64,000 nucleotides of DNA from an uncultured Verrucomicrobiota bacterium (GTDB lineage Bacteria > Verrucomicrobiota > Verrucomicrobiia > Limisphaerales > UBA9464). How positions within the stretch are numbered: the first letter of the stretch is position 1; every line of letters starts with the position of its first letter. Both the position numbers and the translations under genes were made by a program. The DNA lies in NCBI GenBank assembly GCA_903922605.1, contig CAIXUG010000003.1, forward strand, positions 1 through 64,000. Direction: 5' to 3'. Positions 23,630 to 33,184 of this stretch are shown here, one piece after another. Under the pieces are notes generated by a model. That model saw only the letters and a list, made by a program, of their open reading frames with translations. It was not told where the DNA came from and did not search any database.

Positions 23630-26542
23630 TTACACCTGGTACGCCTCCATGCCGACGCAGGAGCATACGAGGTTGCGGTCGCCAAAGACGTTGTCCACGC
23701 GGCCGACCGCCGGCCAGAACTTCCAGTCCCGCAGGCTTTCCATCGGGAAGGCGGCCTGTTCGCGGCTGTAGGGGCGGTTCCAGCCGTCGCCGCTGACCTG
23801 GTCGGCGGTGTGCGGAGCGTTCTTGAGCAGATTGTTCTTCGCGTCCTCGCGGCCCGCCTCGATTTCGACGATTTCCTGGTGGATGGCGATCATCGCGTCG
23901 CAGAAGCGGTCCAGCTCGCACTTCGGCTCGGATTCGGTCGGCTCAACCATCAGGGTGCCGGCCACCGGCCAGCTCAGGGTGGGTGCGTGGAAGCTGAAAT
24001 CCATCAGCCGCTTGGCGACATCCTCGGCGGTGACGTGCTTGACCGGGATATAGGTCCGTTCACCCGCCACCGGGTCCGCCACGATCCGTCGCAGATCGAG
24101 GATGCACTCGTGAGCCACCAGGCCATTGGCGCGGTAGAGCGTCGGGAAATAGTTTTCCAGGCGCTTGGCGATGTAATTTGCGCTGAGGATGGCCACCTTC
24201 GTCGCCTCGGTAAGACCGGTGGCTCCCATCATCACGACATACATCCAGGAGATGACGTTGATGCTCGAGCTGCCCCAAGGCGCGGCGCTGACGGCCCCGA
24301 TGGGGTTTTCACCGCCCAGATTCACCACCACGTGACCCGGGAGGAAATCCACCAGGTGCTCGGCCACGCAGACCGGGCCGACGCCAGGGCCGCCACCACC
24401 GTGGGGGATGCAGAAGGTCTTGTGCAGGTTCAGGTGACAGACGTCCGCGCCGATCGCACCGGGGGAAGTGAGTCCAACCTGGGCGTTCATGTTCGCGCCA
24501 TCCATGTACACCTGACCGCCCGCCTCGTGGATGACGGCGCAGATGTCCTTGACGGCCGTCTCGAACACACCGTGCGTGCTCGGGTAGGTGATCATCAGGC
24601 AGGAGAGGTTGGCGCGGTGCTGCTCTGTCTTCACCCGGAGATCGGCCAGATCGATGTTGCCCTGTGCGTCGCAACCGACCGCCACGACGGTCATGCCGGC
24701 CATCACGGCGGAGGCCGGGTTGGTGCCGTGCGCGGAGGTGGGGATGAGGCAGATATTGCGATGGCCTTCGCCGCGCGATTCATGCCAGGCATGAATGATC
24801 AGCAGTCCCGCGTATTCGCCCTGGGAGCCGGCGTTCGGCTGGAGCGAGATGCCGGCGAATCCGGTGATCTCCGCGAGCCACTGCTCCAGCTCCTCAAAGA
24901 CCTGCTGGTAGCCCCGGGTCTGGGTGATCGGAGCGAAGGGATGCAACTTGGCAAACTCCGGCCAGCTCACCGGGAACATCTCGGCCGAGGCGTTGAGCTT
25001 CATCGTGCAGCTGCCCAGCGGGATCATGCTGTGGCAGAGCGAAATGTCCTTCGATTCCAGACGGCGCAGATACCGCAGCATCTCGGTTTCCGAATGATGC
25101 CGGTTGAACGTCGGATGGGACAGGAACGGCGAAGTGCGAACGGCGAACGGCGAAGTTTTGGGCGACAGGTCCGTAACGGTGAAAGCGGGGGCCTTGTCGG
25201 CATTGAAGATGCGCAGCAACAGCTCGACGTCGCCGAGGGTGGCCACCTCATCCAACGACAGTCCTACATGCGTCGCATCCAGACGACGAAGATTGATATG
25301 ATGCGTCTCAGCGAGCTTGTGGACCTCGGCCGCGCTCTTCACGGCGACTGTCAGGGTGTCGAAGAAACTTCCGTTGATCACCGTCAGCCCCAATTTCTCC
25401 AACCCGGCAGCAAGCAAACCGGTGAGTGAATGGATGCGCTGCGCAATGGCCGTGAGTCCCTTCGGCCCGTGATAGCAGGCGTAAGCCATGGCCATGTTCG
25501 CGAGCAGGGCCTGGGCGGTGCAGATGTTCGACGTGGCCTTTTCGCGGCGGATGTGCTGCTCGCGGGTGCCCAGCGAAAGGCGCAGCGCCGGCCGCCCCCG
25601 GGAATCCTTGGACACACCGACCAGCCGGCCGGCCATCTGGCGCTTGAAGGCGTCGCGCGTGGCGAAGAACGCGGCGTGCGGTCCACCGTAGCCGAGCGGT
25701 ACTCCCAGGCGCTGCGCGCTGCCGACCGCGACGTCCGCGCCGAACTCGCCCGGCGGCTTCATCAGCGTGAGGGCCATTAGATCCGTGGCCACGACGAGCA
25801 ATGCGCCGGCGGCATGGGTGGCTGCGGCAAAATCGGTGAGATCGGCGGTGGAGCCGTCCGTCGCGGGATATTGCACCAGTGCTCCGAAGACATCGGCGTT
25901 GAAGGCGAAAGATTTCCAGTCGCTCACCACAACATTGATGCCGAGCGCCTTGGCCCGGGTGCGGACGATGTCGAGGTTCTGGGGATGGCAGTCGGCGGCG
26001 ACGAAGAACGTGTTGCGCACCGTGCCGCTGGCACCCGCCTCCGCTTCCTTCACGCGATGGCAGAGCATCATGGCCTCGGCACAGGCGGTGGCCTCGTCGA
26101 GCATCGAGGCGTTGGCGATGTCGAGCTTGGTGAGATCGGTGACGAGCGTCTGGAAGTTCAGGAGGCCTTCGAGGCGGCCCTGCGAGACTTCCGCCTGGTA
26201 AGGCGTGTAAGGGGTGTACCAGCCGGGGTTCTCGAGGATGTTCCGCTGGATGACCGGAGGCGTGATCGTATCGTAATAGCCCATCCCGATGAACGAGCGG
26301 AACACCTGGTTCTTTGCGGCCATGGATTTCAACCGGGCCAGGGCGTCGAATTCGCTCAGGGGGGCCGGCAGATTCAGCGGCTGCGCCGAACGGATGGTGG
26401 CAGGAACAGCGGCATCCACCAACGCATCGAGCGTTTCGTGGCCGCAGAGGCGGGCCATGCCGGCGATTTCTTCCGGGCGGGGGCCAATATGGCGTTGGGC
26501 GAAGATGTCAGTACGGGCGAAGGCGTCAGCAGGGGTGCTCAT
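23630..26542 (-). CDS. gcvP: Glycine dehydrogenase (decarboxylating), P-protein
   Basis: The PLP enzyme of the glycine cleavage system; it decarboxylates glycine and passes aminomethyl to lipoyl-GcvH. The 970-residue single-chain form has both halves. The N-terminal half starts [26 protein letters not shown]; the C-terminal half carries the PLP-lysine motif [34 protein letters not shown] marks the junction region. The start at base 26542 fits homologues; an upstream in-frame extension is not family-like. The linker between halves (about residues 460-480) is encoded by short direct repeats (see 25124-25155). No gcvT or gcvH is adjacent. Confidence 0.97.
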   Translation of the reverse strand: MSTPADAFARTDIFAQRHIGPRPEEIAGMARLCGHETLDALVDAAVPATIRSAQPLNLPAPLSEFDALARLKSMAAKNQVFRSFIGMGYYDTITPPVIQRNILENPGWYTPYTPYQAEVSQGRLEGLLNFQTLVTDLTKLDIANASMLDEATACAEAMMLCHRVKEAEAGASGTVRNTFFVAADCHPQNLDIVRTRAKALGINVVVSDWKSFAFNADVFGALVQYPATDGSTADLTDFAAATHAAGALLVVATDLMALTLMKPPGEFGADVAVGSAQRLGVPLGYGGPHAAFFATRDAFKRQMAGRLVGVSKDSRGRPALRLSLGTREQHIRREKATSNICTAQALLANMAMAYACYHGPKGLTAIAQRIHSLTGLLAAGLEKLGLTVINGSFFDTLTVAVKSAAEVHKLAETHHINLRRLDATHVGLSLDEVATLGDVELLLRIFNADKAPAFTVTDLSPKTSPFAVRTSPFLSHPTFNRHHSETEMLRYLRRLESKDISLCHSMIPLGSCTMKLNASAEMFPVSWPEFAKLHPFAPITQTRGYQQVFEELEQWLAEITGFAGISLQPNAGSQGEYAGLLIIHAWHESRGEGHRNICLIPTSAHGTNPASAVMAGMTVVAVGCDAQGNIDLADLRVKTEQHRANLSCLMITYPSTHGVFETAVKDICAVIHEAGGQVYMDGANMNAQVGLTSPGAIGADVCHLNLHKTFCIPHGGGGPGVGPVCVAEHLVDFLPGHVVVNLGGENPIGAVSAAPWGSSSINVISWMYVVMMGATGLTEATKVAILSANYIAKRLENYFPTLYRANGLVAHECILDLRRIVADPVAGERTYIPVKHVTAEDVAKRLMDFSFHAPTLSWPVAGTLMVEPTESEPKCELDRFCDAMIAIHQEIVEIEAGREDAKNNLLKNAPHTADQVSGDGWNRPYSREQAAFPMESLRDWKFWPAVGRVDNVFGDRNLVCSCVGMEAYQV
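25124..25155. repeat. GAACGGCGAA repeat units inside gcvP
   Basis: Three GAACGGCGAA units occur in 32 bases within the coding sequence, in frame, encoding [11 protein letters not shown] on the minus strand. They resemble the intergenic repeat at 8250-8338. Confidence 0.65.
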
Positions 26543-26741
26543 CAATGTTGGCAAATGGTCGCAGAACCAAAAACGAGGACGAACGGTATCTGCGAGCGGC
26601 GAGGGCGCAAGCGGTGTTTGTTTCGAAATGGAAGGGCTGAGGGATTTGGCGAAATTTGGCCAATGCGCGCGCCTCATGTGCAGGCCATTTGACAGGCGGG
26701 CGGGGTTGACGCCGGCCCCAGACAGCGGGTAGCCACCGCGC

Positions 26742-27704
26742 GTGCCGGTCGTCGAAACGTCTTCCTATCGTCCGCCGTGGTGGCTGAAGAACGCCCATGC
26801 CCAGACGGTCTGGCCGGCGCTGGTGAGAAAAGTTACGGCCCCGGTCTGGCAGCGGGAACGGCTGGAGCTGACGGACGGCGACTTCCTGGACCTCGACTGG
26901 GTCCGAGCCGGTTCGCCGCGTCTGGTGGTCCTCACACATGGTCTGGAAGGGAATTCCCGGCGGACCTACATGGTGGGCATGGCCCAGGCCTTCCATCGCC
27001 GTGGCTGGGATGTGCTGGCGTGGAACTTTCGCGGATGCTCGGGTGAGCCCAACCGGCTGTGCCGCTCGTATCACAGCGGCGCGACCGAAGATCTGGCGGC
27101 GGTCATCGCTCACGCCACTCGCACCGGCGCATACGATCGGGTGGCAGTCGTCGGCTTCAGTCTTGGCGCGAACCTCACCTTGAAATTCCTGGGCGAACTG
27201 GGTGCCGCTCCGGGATTGGTCTGCGGCGGAGCGGGGATTTCGGTGCCCTGCGATTTGCAGGCGGCGGCCCAGCAGATGGCCGGGCCCGCCTGTGCCAGCT
27301 ACATGCGGCGATTTCTCCATGACATGGGCGATAAGATGCGCGCGAAGGCCCGGCAATTTCCTGACCGCATCGATCTCGCACCGCTGGAAGGCATGACGAC
27401 GTTCCAGGAATTCGACGACGCCTACACCGCCCCGTTGCACGGCTTTCGCGATGCCGAGGATTACTGGACGCGCTGCTCCGCCCGGCAATTTCTCCCGCAG
27501 ATCCGGGTGCCGACCCTGATCGTGAGCGCCCTGGATGATCCCTTTCTCGCGCCCGAGTGCTTCCCGTACGCGGAGGCGAAGGCCAGTCCATGGGTGACGC
27601 TGGATGCTCCCGCCCGGGGCGGGCATGTGGGCTTCGCGAGCCTGGCCGCCGAGTATTGGAGCGAACGGCGAGCGGCAGAATTCCTAACCGGTGCCGTTCG
27701 ATAA
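26742..27704 (+). CDS. YheT-like alpha/beta hydrolase
   Basis: A 320-residue cytoplasmic alpha/beta hydrolase of the YheT/ABHD1-3 group. N-terminal [21 protein letters not shown] is characteristic of this group. [14 protein letters not shown] is the oxyanion region. The nucleophile elbow is [18 protein letters not shown] with Ser in G-F-S-L-G. The acid Asp lies in [12 protein letters not shown] and the His in GGHVGFAS. Members are esterases of uncertain substrate. It overlaps the convergent GNAT gene by 21 bases. Confidence 0.92.
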   Translation: MPVVETSSYRPPWWLKNAHAQTVWPALVRKVTAPVWQRERLELTDGDFLDLDWVRAGSPRLVVLTHGLEGNSRRTYMVGMAQAFHRRGWDVLAWNFRGCSGEPNRLCRSYHSGATEDLAAVIAHATRTGAYDRVAVVGFSLGANLTLKFLGELGAAPGLVCGGAGISVPCDLQAAAQQMAGPACASYMRRFLHDMGDKMRAKARQFPDRIDLAPLEGMTTFQEFDDAYTAPLHGFRDAEDYWTRCSARQFLPQIRVPTLIVSALDDPFLAPECFPYAEAKASPWVTLDAPARGGHVGFASLAAEYWSERRAAEFLTGAVR

Positions 27705-28235
27705 CGTTCGTCGCATGCGCACGAAAAGGATTTCCAAGCCATCCGGCAAGGCGTGCATGACACGCTCCACCGTGGCAAATCCATGCGCGGAGTAGAGCCG
27801 TTCGCCCGGCAGGGTTGCGACGAGTTCGGCGGTGTTGAAACCGGCCGCCTTCGCTGCCATCAGGCTGGCCTCAAGCAGCTGCGTACCCAGCCCTTTGCGG
27901 GCAAACTCCGGAGCGACGAAGAACGCCCGGATGCGCGCGGGCTCTGTCGCGGGATCGAGCAGAGGATCGTCGCCCGCCTTCATCTGGTCGCCTCCGTACA
28001 GGGTGCGCCGACGGCTCCAGCCACCGCAGGCGGCCAGTTGCGTGCCCGCGGTCACCACAAAATAGGTGCCATCCGCAATCAGTCGCGTGTCGGGCCCGAA
28101 GACATGTCGGAGAGCACTTTCAATCTGGGCCTGGGAGTAGAGTGCCGCACTGAGCGCCCGCACGGACTGCGGGATCAGCTCGTTAATCGCCGGCAGGTCG
28201 TCGGTGTTGGCAAGGCGGAGGTGGAAGTCCGGCAT
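27684..28235 (-). CDS. GNAT family N-acetyltransferase
   Basis: A 183-residue acetyltransferase. The acetyl-CoA loop is EFARKGLGTQLLEASLMAAKAAGF, containing RKGLGT. AFFVAPEFA is the strand before it, and GFATVERVMHALPDGLEI closes the fold. The start at MPDFHLRLANTDD is typical of the family. The gene follows the serine hydrolase gene by 16 bases on the same strand, suggesting one transcript. The substrate is unknown. Confidence 0.88.
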   Translation of the reverse strand: MPDFHLRLANTDDLPAINELIPQSVRALSAALYSQAQIESALRHVFGPDTRLIADGTYFVVTAGTQLAACGGWSRRRTLYGGDQMKAGDDPLLDPATEPARIRAFFVAPEFARKGLGTQLLEASLMAAKAAGFNTAELVATLPGERLYSAHGFATVERVMHALPDGLEILFVRMRRTLSNGTG

Positions 28236-28251
28236 GGCAATCCGAAGGGCT

Positions 28252-29517
28252 TTAGTCCCGCACGGAGGCGGAAACCATTTCCAGCACCCGCCGCAGGCCG
28301 TCGTCGCCCCCCAGGCTGCCTTCGTTGAAAGGCGTGCGCGGGATGGGCGTCCAATTGTCTCTGGAATGGTCCACCTCCGTCGGCTGCGGAATCCCCGTGA
28401 GCGTCGGATCGTACTGGCCGTTGTTTCCGCCCATCTTGTAGATCACGAGATCGAGCGAGGGCACGATGAAGATGCCAAAGCCGCCCGCGCCGGACTTGTA
28501 GAACGCATCACGGGGCGCGCCGGCGACGTGGCCATCGGCGTTATGCTCGAATTGCAGGCTGAAGGGCGTGTGCACGTTGTAGGGCGAGGGCAGGTTGCAG
28601 CGCGCGATGTAGTCGGCGGGCACCAACTGCTTTCCGTTCCACTGGCCATGGTGCAATAGGCAGTAACCAAAGCGCAGCGCATCCGTGGCGTGGACCGCGA
28701 TGCTGCCCGCGCCATTGGCGTGCGGCATGACGAAGTCGCCCCGGTGCAGGCAGTAGCCCCACGGGCCCCACCCCATCGGCTTGGCGAGCCGTTCATTGAT
28801 GTAATCCTGCAAATCCATGCCGGTGACGTGGCGCAGCACGATCGAGGCGATGTGCGGGGCGGGGGACGAATACGAATAGCCGGCACCGGGATCGGTCCAC
28901 AACGGTACCCGCAGGGACGACTGGTCTAGATCGTGGATGTCCTGGCCCGGCACGGGCTTCAACTGCTGGACCTTGCCCATAACGACGCCCGTGGGCGCAC
29001 CACCTTCGCCCCAGTATCCCGCCGACATGCTGAGCAGCTGTCCCAGCCGGATGTCGGCCTTGCGCGGGTCATTGAGCGGGAAGGCTTCCGGCAGGAAATG
29101 CTCGGTGAACACCTTGGTGTCGAGGCCGTCGGGAATCTGGTCGTGAAACTCGTGCAGCATGATGCCGCAGGCGATGCTCGTGTAGGCCTTGCCGGTCGAG
29201 GCCATGTCGGGATTCACATTGCGCTGCGCCCGGCCGAAGTACCGCTCAAACACCAGATAGCCGTGGCGCACGACGAGCAGGGCGCCGTTCTGGGTGCCAC
29301 GCTGCGTGAGCGTGTAGGCCTGCTCCAGGCGATCCAGGTCCATGCCGGCACGCTTCCGGATTGAGGCGGCGTCTTTCAGCGTCCGCCAGCCGCCTTCGCT
29401 GTCGGGCGGCGGAAAATATTCGGCGGCCTCAGACGTCAGGACAGCCGTGCAGGACAGAAGAACCGAGGCTGCGAGCGTAGAGGGGTGAAGCAATGTGTGA
29501 AGCGCGCGGAGAAGCAT
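28252..29517 (-). CDS. Exported serine hydrolase, beta-lactamase/PBP-like
   Basis: A 421-residue class C beta-lactamase-like (S12) enzyme. A signal peptide spans about residues 1-32 (LAASVLLSCTAVLTSEAA). The SxxK catalytic motif is seen as STGK in DMASTGKAYTSIACGIML, and a Tyr-containing second motif appears as YSYSSPAPHIASIVL. HADGHVAGAPRDAFYKSGAGGFGIFIVPSLDLVIYKMGG contains the third, KTG-like element seen as KSGAGG. Family members are esterases, D-aminopeptidases or carboxypeptidases rather than true beta-lactamases. It is probably the first gene of a two-gene unit with the GNAT. Confidence 0.88.
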   Translation of the reverse strand: MLLRALHTLLHPSTLAASVLLSCTAVLTSEAAEYFPPPDSEGGWRTLKDAASIRKRAGMDLDRLEQAYTLTQRGTQNGALLVVRHGYLVFERYFGRAQRNVNPDMASTGKAYTSIACGIMLHEFHDQIPDGLDTKVFTEHFLPEAFPLNDPRKADIRLGQLLSMSAGYWGEGGAPTGVVMGKVQQLKPVPGQDIHDLDQSSLRVPLWTDPGAGYSYSSPAPHIASIVLRHVTGMDLQDYINERLAKPMGWGPWGYCLHRGDFVMPHANGAGSIAVHATDALRFGYCLLHHGQWNGKQLVPADYIARCNLPSPYNVHTPFSLQFEHNADGHVAGAPRDAFYKSGAGGFGIFIVPSLDLVIYKMGGNNGQYDPTLTGIPQPTEVDHSRDNWTPIPRTPFNEGSLGGDDGLRRVLEMVSASVRD

Positions 29518-29584
29518 GCCCCAATGGGACCAGCGATCCGGCCCAGTTCACAACGCCGTTTTTCATCCGGCCTCACGGTACACC

Positions 29585-29620
29585 AATCACTGATTACCGT
29601 TTACTGATTGACTGATTACT
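29585..29620. repeat. ACTGATTACTGATTG repeat, short copy
   Basis: Tandem CTGATTAC and ACTGATTG units abut and overlap the stop codon of the cytochrome P460 gene. Longer copies are at 35194-35303 and 41862-41942. Confidence 0.7.
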
Positions 29621-30125
29621 TGGTCCCCACGCTCCCGAGCCGCGCCTGATAGACGAAATCCTTCTCCTTGCCCGCCTTGATGTGGCAGGCCGAGCAGGTG
29701 GCCGACTTCGCCGGCGGCGTGATGTAGGAGCCATCCGCGTGGTACTCGGTGTATTCCCATTCGCCGGAGCGATTGGCCTCGTAGGCGGCACCAAAGCCCT
29801 TTTCCCGGCGCATGACATGAAGACCCGATACTTGGGGTTTGCCCGCGCCATCCTTCGGAACGAGCGCGGTTTCCATCACGATGACTGAACCGTAAGGGTA
29901 GGGGAGCTGGGTGGTGTTCGTGATGGAAGCCGCGGCGGCATTGCCATAGACCGTCACGACTTTGCCCTCCTTTTCGTGCTTCACAGTGCGGAGCACCTGG
30001 AACGATTGCTGGTAGCCTGCCGGGAAACCGACCCGGTCGGTCGTCGGCGCGGGGGCGTCTTTGGTTTCCTCGGCCAGAGCGAGGCAGGCAATACTGACGG
30101 TCAACAACAGGAGGGGCAGTTTCAT
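29616..30125 (-). CDS. Cytochrome P460 family protein
   Basis: A 169-residue periplasmic haem protein. The signal peptide is MKLPLLLLTVSIACLALAEE. GFPAGYQQSFQVLRTVKHE opens the domain, YGNAAAA and PYPYGSVIVMETAL form the strands, and the haem c attachment site is TCSACH followed by IKAGKEKDFVY. P460 proteins carry a Lys-haem crosslink; the Lys cannot be assigned here. Family activities include hydroxylamine oxidation and cytochrome c' beta-type NO binding. No ammonia-oxidation genes are near, so NO/hydroxylamine detoxification is the safer inference. Confidence 0.9.
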   Translation of the reverse strand: MKLPLLLLTVSIACLALAEETKDAPAPTTDRVGFPAGYQQSFQVLRTVKHEKEGKVVTVYGNAAAASITNTTQLPYPYGSVIVMETALVPKDGAGKPQVSGLHVMRREKGFGAAYEANRSGEWEYTEYHADGSYITPPAKSATCSACHIKAGKEKDFVYQARLGSVGTK

Positions 30126-30328
30126 GAATTCGCGGGAGCGCAGGCAGACTAAAGTTCAGGAATGCGGCGTCAACGCCCCCGTCGGTTGAACTTCGGCAAT
30201 AACCTTGAATGCACCGGTTGCGTCTCCAGTCAGGTGACGATTGCCGTTTGCATCTGAAAAGACGGCAGGACACAGTTTTGACTCTGGACGCGGCAGGGCC
30301 GCGTCGGCACAAGATTTCAACCGCACCT

Positions 30329-32698
30329 ATGCACCTAATGATGACTTCGCGTCTTAACCGCCTGTTCCCGGTTCTCGCCGTGACGGCCCTCTCGCTGTCC
30401 GCAGCGACGGGGTACGCCCAGGAAAAATACCGCATGCTCCAGGACGACTTCCCGTTCCAAGGGGCCTGCATCAACGCCAATTTCCCCTCGAACAACATCG
30501 CGCTGAAGGGCCTCGCGATCCACGTCGGCAACGGTGCCCACGTGCTCTTCGATACCGATCTTTGCCGCATGGCGGCGGGCTGGACCGGCGGCTTCATCTC
30601 CACGCACGGTGTCGCGTTTGACGGCGCGCACGGGCATCACCCGGCCATTGCCGGCACGCAGAAGTTCGGCACGGCGCAGGTGCCCGGCGTGGCCGGTGCG
30701 GACGGAGTTTACAAGGATACCCGCCCCGTTCCCTTCGGGCCGATGGACAAGAATGTTGCGCATTGGGGCGGCCTTTACGTGAACGGGGCCGATGTCCTGC
30801 TGACCTACACGGTGGGCGGCAGCACCAAGATCAGCGAACAGCCGGGCAGCGTCGCGGCGGGCGGCCAGGTGGCGTTCACGCGCACCTTCAAGGTCGAGGG
30901 GGTTTCCTCGGGCTTCCTCTTCAAGTCGCACAAGGTCGCGCAGCCGTTCTCCCTGCTCGTGGCGGACGTGGATGGCGGCAACGCCAAGGTGCAGGACGGC
31001 GTCGTGACCTTCAGCGCCAACGGCACGGTCACCAAGGTCGCCGCCGTCGGCCTGCCGAAAGGTGCGAGCCTGCAGGTCGATGGTGGTCGCCTGAGCCTGC
31101 GCGTGGCCAAGGGCACGCCTTCGGCCACCTTCAAGCTGGTGATCTGGAGCGGCGACGAGGCGGATGCGGGCAAGTTCGCCCAGTTGGCGGCCGGTACGCC
31201 GGCTCTCAAGGATTTCGCCCACGGTGGCGCGCTCCGCTGGACGGAGTCGGTCAAGACCAACGGGGTGCTCAACACGAGCGTCACGCCGGACGGTGCCTAC
31301 GTGACCGACGTGATTTCCACGCCGGAGACGAATCCCTGGAATCGCCGCGTGCGCTTCGGCGGATTCGATTTCTTCAGCGATGGCAAGCGGGCGGCCTTCT
31401 GCACGCATGACGGCGACATCTGGATCGTCTCCGGCATCGACGACAAGCTCGACCACCTCGAATGGCGGCGCTTTGCCTCCGGCATGTACGAGACCCTCGG
31501 CCTGTCGATCGTCAACGACGTCATCTACACCAGCGGCCGCGACCAGATCACCCGCTACTACGACCTGAACGGCGACGGCGAGGCCGACTTCTACGAGAAC
31601 TTCAACAACGACTACATGTCGTCCGAGGGCTTCCACGAGTTCGTGTTCGACTTCCAGCACGACGACGCGGGCAACTTCTACTTTGCCAAGGCCAACCCGG
31701 TGAACGGTGGCGGTCGCGGTTTCGGTGACCAGAAGGCTTCGCGCGGCAACGGCACCGTCAGCCCGCATGCCGGCAGCGTCTTCAAGCTCAGCCCCGATGG
31801 CAAAAAGCTCGAGATCATCGCCCGGGGCGTGCGCGCCCCCAACGGCATCGGCGTCCGGGGCGATGGCCAGGTCACGACCAGCGACAACGAGGGCACCTGG
31901 GTTCCCTCCACGCCCATCAACTGGGTCAAGCAGGGCAACTTCCTCGGGGTCGTGAACACCCTCACCCCGAAGGAGCTGGCCGACACGTGGACGCCGCCGC
32001 TCACCTGGCTCTCGCACGCCGACTATGACAATTCCGGTGGCGGCCAGATCTGGGTGACCAGCGACAAGTGGGGGCCGTTCAAGGGCGAACTGCTCCACGA
32101 GTCCTACGGCCGCTCCAGCCTCTTCCTCGTGATGAAGGAACCGATCTCCGGCGGTCGCATGCAGGGTGGCGTGGTCCGCTTCCCGCTCAAATTCACTTCT
32201 TCCGTGATGCGGGCGCGCTTCAATCCGAAGGACGGCCAGCTCTATGTCGCGGGCCTGAGCGAATGGCAGTCCAACGCCTCACGCATCACCGGCTTCGACC
32301 GCGTGCGCTACACCGGCAAGACCGTTTACTCGGTGCGCGACGTGAAGGCGACGCCCGGTGGTGTGACGCTGACGTTTACCCAGCCGCTGGATCCCGCCTC
32401 GGTGGGTGACCTCCAGAACTGGAGTGGCAAGCGTTGGAACTACGAGCGCGCCGAGCACTACGGTTCGCCTGAGTTCCAGGTGAAGAATCCGCAGAAGCAG
32501 GGCCGCGAGCCGCTCGACATCACCTCGGCGAAGCTTTCCGCCGATGGCCGCTCCGTCACGCTGGGCATTGCCGACTTCAAGCCCGTCATGCAGGAGGCCA
32601 TCAAGTGGGATATCAAGGCCAAGGATGGCACGCCGGTCGCGCAGGAAATCCAGCACACCGTACACGTGGTGCCGGTGGCTTCATCCTCTCTGAACTGA
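30329..32698 (+). CDS. Exported DUF6797-like / beta-propeller dehydrogenase-like protein
   Basis: 789 residues from MHLMMTSRLNRLF; ATGs at 30338 and 30341 are equally possible. A signal peptide ends at about GYAQ. The N-terminal part (about 20-130) with FQGACINANFPSNNIALKG and LCRMAAGWTGGFI matches the DUF6797-type domain common in Planctomycetes and Verrucomicrobia. The middle (about 320-600) has propeller-like strands: RRVRFGGFDFFSDGKRAAFC, DGDIWIVSGIDD and GVRAPNGIGVRGDGQVTTSD, as in sorbosone/glucose dehydrogenase-like proteins. A beta-rich tail follows. No haem motif is present. The neighbouring penta-haem protein is a plausible electron acceptor, although the two genes are separated by a terminator. 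Confidence 0.78.
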   Translation: MHLMMTSRLNRLFPVLAVTALSLSAATGYAQEKYRMLQDDFPFQGACINANFPSNNIALKGLAIHVGNGAHVLFDTDLCRMAAGWTGGFISTHGVAFDGAHGHHPAIAGTQKFGTAQVPGVAGADGVYKDTRPVPFGPMDKNVAHWGGLYVNGADVLLTYTVGGSTKISEQPGSVAAGGQVAFTRTFKVEGVSSGFLFKSHKVAQPFSLLVADVDGGNAKVQDGVVTFSANGTVTKVAAVGLPKGASLQVDGGRLSLRVAKGTPSATFKLVIWSGDEADAGKFAQLAAGTPALKDFAHGGALRWTESVKTNGVLNTSVTPDGAYVTDVISTPETNPWNRRVRFGGFDFFSDGKRAAFCTHDGDIWIVSGIDDKLDHLEWRRFASGMYETLGLSIVNDVIYTSGRDQITRYYDLNGDGEADFYENFNNDYMSSEGFHEFVFDFQHDDAGNFYFAKANPVNGGGRGFGDQKASRGNGTVSPHAGSVFKLSPDGKKLEIIARGVRAPNGIGVRGDGQVTTSDNEGTWVPSTPINWVKQGNFLGVVNTLTPKELADTWTPPLTWLSHADYDNSGGGQIWVTSDKWGPFKGELLHESYGRSSLFLVMKEPISGGRMQGGVVRFPLKFTSSVMRARFNPKDGQLYVAGLSEWQSNASRITGFDRVRYTGKTVYSVRDVKATPGGVTLTFTQPLDPASVGDLQNWSGKRWNYERAEHYGSPEFQVKNPQKQGREPLDITSAKLSADGRSVTLGIADFKPVMQEAIKWDIKAKDGTPVAQEIQHTVHVVPVASSSLN

Positions 32699-32721
32699 CT
32701 GCACTTTCAACGCTCCCCCAA

Positions 32722-32748
32722 AGCCGCCCTTAGTCGGGCGGCTTTTTT
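32722..32748 (+). terminator. Rho-independent terminator
   Basis: The perfect 8-bp stem AGCCGCCC/GGGCGGCT with a 6-base loop is followed by six T. It lies 23 bases after the stop of the DUF6797-like gene. Confidence 0.92.
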
Positions 32749-33099
32749 CTTCGCCGACTAGGCTGTTTCAAAGACCCGGTAAGGAAGGCTCCTAACCTTC
32801 GTTGGCTTGTGGAAGGGCTTTAAGTCCAGTTGGATCAGGACGTTGATGCTGACTGCTGCCGAGCTCGAACCGACTAACACGGGCTTCCTTCCTCCGAAGG
32901 AAGCGAGCATTTCCGCCTCATCGGCGCTTGATCTGTTGGGGCTGGGTGCCTCCGGACGGGCCGCTTCATTTTCCCCCGCAAACGCTGCCAACCCCCAACG
33001 ATGCACAACGCCGGGATTCGCCCGGCGGAAGACCTGAAACCCTGCCAAATCGGTAGTCAGTAGCCGATGAGCGCCCCGCGAAAGCGGGGCGTTTTTTTT
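32749..33099 (+). ncRNA. Candidate non-coding transcript unit bounded by two terminators
   Basis: About 350 bases lie between one plus-strand terminator and a second plus-strand terminator, with no convincing protein gene. A second terminator implies a second transcript. I compared it mentally with tmRNA, RNase P RNA, SRP RNA and 6S RNA and found none of their conserved blocks. A minus-strand open frame through the region has no recognisable product, so a decayed gene remains possible. Confidence 0.3.
33072..33099 (+). terminator. Rho-independent terminator with GAAA loop
   Basis: The perfect 8-bp stem CGCCCCGC/GCGGGGCG is closed by a GAAA tetraloop and followed by eight T. It points in the plus direction only, as there is no A-run on the left. 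Confidence 0.93.
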
Positions 33100-33184
33100 G
33101 GCGCGTCCGCCTTGAAGCCCTGCGTCGGCCTGCCTACCGTCTCGCCGCCCTGAAGCCGAAACCGGCCGCAGGCGTCCTAGCCTC

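Noticed and set aside
23630-26542. Glycine riboswitch upstream of gcvP
   Set aside because: The 199 bases between gcvP and the divergent hydrolase gene show none of the conserved glycine-aptamer blocks.
30335-32098. Long minus-strand open frame opposite the DUF6797-like gene
   Set aside because: Shadow frame; product resembles no protein and the plus-strand gene has signal peptide and domains.
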